Origin: Bacteroidota bacterium
Lineage (GTDB): Bacteria > Bacteroidota > Bacteroidia > Chitinophagales > UBA2359
NCBI GenBank assembly: GCA_020629895.1
Contig: JAHDCM010000260.1
Coordinates: 1 to 5,741 of the forward strand
Length of the DNA: 5,741 nt
Direction: 5' to 3'
The position numbers and the translations under genes were made by a program. Under the pieces are notes generated by a model that was not told the DNA's origin, did not search any database, and saw nothing but the letters and a program-made list of their open reading frames with translations. Below are positions 3,810 through 5,741 of the stretch, in pieces (the first letter of the stretch is position 1; every line of letters begins with the position of its first letter).

Positions 3810-5213
3810 ATGAAATACGATGTTACGGTTATAGGATCAGGCCCTGGAGGCTATGTCGCAGCTATTCGTTGCGCACAATTAGGACTTAAAACAGCGATCA
3901 TTGAACGTTACGATACACTTGGAGGCACTTGCTTAAATGTTGGCTGTATTCCCTCCAAAGCCCTCCTCGATTCAACGGAACATTATCACAATGCCACTCA
4001 TACCTTTGCCGAACATGGCATTAAAGTAACAGGCGTAGCACCTGACTTTACACAAATGATCAAACGCAAAGATGATGTTGTAAGTAAAACCTGTGAAGGC
4101 GTTGCTTTCCTAATGAAAAAAAACAACATTGATGTACATTATGGACACGGCTCTTTTGTGTCTGCCAAAGAAATTGCCATTACCAAATCAGATGGCACCA
4201 AAACACAAATCCAAACCGATAAGGTAATTATTGCTACTGGCTCCAAACCCGCCTCACTACCTTTCATTACCATTGATAAAAAACGTATCATCACCTCTAC
4301 CGAAGCTCTAAAGCTCAAAAAAATTCCTAAGAAAATGATTGTCATTGGAGGTGGGGTCATCGGTTGTGAAATGGGTTCGGTTTATGCCCGCCTCGGCACC
4401 GAAGTTACTATCATCGAATACATGCCTTCGATCATCGCAGGAATGGATAAAGACTTAGGACGAGAATTACAAAAATCCTTGAAAAAGATAGGGGTTAAAT
4501 TTGAACTAAATACAGGTGTGACAGCCGTAAAAGCGACTAGTCGCTCTGTAAAAGTAACTGCCAAAAATCATAAAAAAGATACAGAAATCACCCTCTCTGC
4601 CGACTATTGTCTCGTAGCTATTGGTCGCCGTGCTTATACAGATAACTTAGGTTTAGAAAATATCGGTGTCACTACTGATGAACGTGGTCGTATTCCCGTC
4701 AATGAGCATTTAGAAACAGCTGTACCAGGAATTTACGCCATTGGAGATGTGATAAAAGGAGCCATGTTGGCACATAAAGCAGAAGAAGAAGGTACTTTAG
4801 TCGCCGAAACGATTGCTGGACAAAAGCCACATATCAATTATAACCTTATTCCAGGAGTGGTATATACTTGGCCAGAAGTAGCGGGGGTAGGACAAACCGA
4901 GCAGGATTTGAAAGCGGCAGGCACACCTATCAAAACAGGTAAATTTTACTTCCGTGCTTTAGGTCGCGCTCGTGCTAGTATGGACTTAGAAGGCTTCGTG
5001 AAAGTCATTGCGCATAAAGAAACGGACGAAATTCTTGGTGTTCACATGATTGGGCCACGTATTGCCGACCTTATAGCCGAGGCTGTTGTTGCAATGGAAT
5101 ACCGCGCTTCTGCCGAAGATGTGGCTCGTATGAGTCATGCCCATCCCACCTTTGCCGAAGCAATGAAAGAAGCTTGTCTAGCTGCTACCGACAATCGTTC
5201 TATTCATTCCTAA
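3810..5213 (+). CDS. lpdA: Dihydrolipoyl dehydrogenase (E3)
   Basis: This 467-residue flavoprotein reoxidises the lipoamide of 2-oxoacid dehydrogenase complexes and the glycine cleavage system, passing electrons through FAD to NAD+. All class I disulfide oxidoreductase landmarks are present in order: FAD-binding GSGPGG (9-14), the redox disulfide C41/C46 in GGTCLNVGCIPSK, the second FAD contact ATGS (142-145), NAD-binding GGGVIG (180-185), AIGDV (310-314), and the C-terminal interface with catalytic H445 and E450 in HAHPTFAEA. The length is typical and no N-terminal lipoyl domain is fused. The HAHP and TCLNVGCIPSK motifs favour E3 over glutathione or mercuric reductase. No E1 or E2 gene lies beside it, so it is probably a stand-alone E3 shared between complexes. 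It is transcribed from its own -7 box. The start leaves the usual short lead into the FAD fold. Confidence 0.97.
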   Translation: MKYDVTVIGSGPGGYVAAIRCAQLGLKTAIIERYDTLGGTCLNVGCIPSKALLDSTEHYHNATHTFAEHGIKVTGVAPDFTQMIKRKDDVVSKTCEGVAFLMKKNNIDVHYGHGSFVSAKEIAITKSDGTKTQIQTDKVIIATGSKPASLPFITIDKKRIITSTEALKLKKIPKKMIVIGGGVIGCEMGSVYARLGTEVTIIEYMPSIIAGMDKDLGRELQKSLKKIGVKFELNTGVTAVKATSRSVKVTAKNHKKDTEITLSADYCLVAIGRRAYTDNLGLENIGVTTDERGRIPVNEHLETAVPGIYAIGDVIKGAMLAHKAEEEGTLVAETIAGQKPHINYNLIPGVVYTWPEVAGVGQTEQDLKAAGTPIKTGKFYFRALGRARASMDLEGFVKVIAHKETDEILGVHMIGPRIADLIAEAVVAMEYRASAEDVARMSHAHPTFAEAMKEACLAATDNRSIHS

Positions 5214-5245
5214 GTAAAGATGAAAAAATAAATTGATCAAATATT

Positions 5246-5355
5246 GCTAGACTATTTGCTAACAAGACAAGGCGAAAAACGTAGGCATACTTCCTATAGC
5301 AAGCCAACAGATGCGAGGCTTTTCAACGTAGTATTGTTAGCAAAGAGACAGCTAG
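5246..5355. repeat. Long imperfect inverted repeat downstream of lpd
   Basis: TTTGCTAACAA (5255-5265) is the exact reverse complement of TTGTTAGCAAA (5334-5344). CTAG occurs outside each arm (5247-5250 and 5352-5355). Inside, GCAT (5285-5288) can pair with ATGC (5311-5314), and TAGG/CCTA (5282-5285, 5293-5296) can form a small alternative hairpin. The about 110-bp unit could be a terminator-like structure for lpd, a small dispersed repeat or a MITE-like relic. No transposase or target duplication was recognised. Confidence 0.55.
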
Positions 5356-5393
5356 ATTGGGCAATTTATTCTTTCCTCTTTACTAATAGCCTA

Positions 5394-5610
5394 TATTTTA
5401 ACATTTTTTGGGCGTGTCCTTTTTTCGCCTCGCCCGTCGATGCGTAAACGCATCGACAGGCACGAGGCGAAAAAAGGTCGGGCTTTCCGTTTGTAGTTGC
5501 TTCACACCCACTTGTTCAGCATAATCCTAGCGGTGTCTTCCTTCGTCAGCCCCGCTAGTCCTTGCTTCACAAAGCGGCTGTTTCACCAAGCTACCACTAC
5601 AATCCCTCAC
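5394..5610 (-). ncRNA. Structured repeat element / candidate ncRNA, copy 2
   Basis: Read on the minus strand from 5610, this has the same landmarks as copy 1: GTGAGGGATTGTAGTGGTAG at the start, CTGACGAAGGAAGACAC in the core, ACTACAAACGGAAAGCCCGA before the terminal hairpin, then GGACACGCCC and a tail AAAAAATGTTAAAATAT close to copy 1's tail. From the start to the CCCGAC block it is about 134 nt, against 140 nt in copy 1. The core and hairpin sequences are otherwise unrelated. No clear -33/-7 pair lies upstream and the copy 1 palindrome is absent, so this copy may be silent or driven from further away. It converges on lpd. Confidence 0.55.
5418..5477 (-). repeat. Terminal hairpin of copy 2
   Basis: The outer arms pair over 15 bp (CCTTTTTTCGCCTCG with its complement) and the inner arms over 9 bp (GTCGATGCG with CGCATCGAC) around a TAAA loop, with a small internal loop between them. 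It occupies exactly the place of the 29-bp hairpin in copy 1 but shares no sequence with it. The run of six A/T pairs at the base makes it terminator-like in either direction, although no simple U-run follows on the minus strand. Confidence 0.85.
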
Positions 5611-5706
5611 GCAGTAAATGTGCAAGGTGCGAAGTGCGATGAGAGTACTTTTACAACGTACTATACATTAACTATATCACATTTATAAAGGTATAACGCA
5701 TTTATT

Positions 5707-5741
5707 ATGTCTGTAAGAACCCTTATTGCCCTTAGCTTTCT
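5707..5741 (+). CDS. Start of a possible exported protein (partial)
   Basis: ATG opens a frame reading MSVRTLIALSF to the window edge: an Arg followed by hydrophobic residues, as at the start of a signal peptide. Only eleven codons are visible. No Shine-Dalgarno or clear promoter is seen. It follows about 490 bp of non-coding repeats, so a gene here is likely from spacing, but identity cannot be judged. Confidence 0.4.
   Translation, partial: MSVRTLIALSF

Noticed and set aside
5244..5447. 67-codon plus-strand frame after lpd
   Set aside because: It lies across the inverted repeat and the terminal hairpin and has no recognisable domain.
487..5610. CRISPR array or long terminal repeats of one transposon
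   Set aside because: There are only two copies 4.7 kb apart with divergent cores, no repeat-spacer periodicity and no transposase. The genes between them are chromosomal housekeeping types.
5497..5688. 63-codon plus-strand frame
   Set aside because: It is antisense to the repeat copy 2 and follows its conserved blocks instead of codon-like patterns.

Overview
The window looks like a low-GC Bacteroidota chromosome. Three things point there. The left edge carries the reversed 5' end of a 16S rRNA gene with the GATGAACGCTAGCGGGAGGC signature. The promoters follow the Bacteroidota -33 TTG / -7 TAnnTTTG pattern. The genes lack Shine-Dalgarno sequences and have A-rich leaders. The class is not certain; a Saprospiria-like lineage is only a guess from the 16S fragment.

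Layout, left to right. (1) 1-312: the 16S 5' end on the minus strand, its leader, and two tandem rRNA promoters. (2) 409-715: a plus-strand promoter with a palindrome in its spacer, then a structured repeat element (copy 1) ending in a perfect 29-bp hairpin. The A-rich tail of this element runs straight into the start codon of tag. (3) 716-1285: tag, DNA-3-methyladenine glycosylase I. (4) 1286-2233, minus strand: a tight array of eight tRNA genes (Ile-GAT, Thr-TGT, Val-TAC, Ser-TGA, Ser-GCT, Tyr-GTA, Ala-TGC, Trp-CCA), a degenerate Phe-like tRNA and a tRNA 5' fragment. Several members have non-canonical structures. (5) 2234-2707: no convincing gene, but a GC-rich cluster of competing hairpins. 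(6) 2708-3724: a lipoprotein alpha/beta-hydrolase of the esterase D/enterochelin-esterase type. (7) 3810-5213: dihydrolipoyl dehydrogenase with its own -7 box. (8) 5214-5706: a repeat-rich intergenic region holding a long inverted repeat and, on the minus strand, a second copy of the structured element. (9) 5707-end: the first codons of a probably exported protein.

The three complete protein genes are ordinary housekeeping or envelope genes and do not form a functional unit. The unusual content is non-coding. First, there is a two-copy element with conserved ends, a similar short internal motif and a terminal hairpin whose sequence differs completely between copies while the pairing is kept. 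Second, there is a phage-array-like tRNA cluster convergent with tag, in which some tRNAs look decayed or possibly edited. Both deserve covariance-model and transcript checks.
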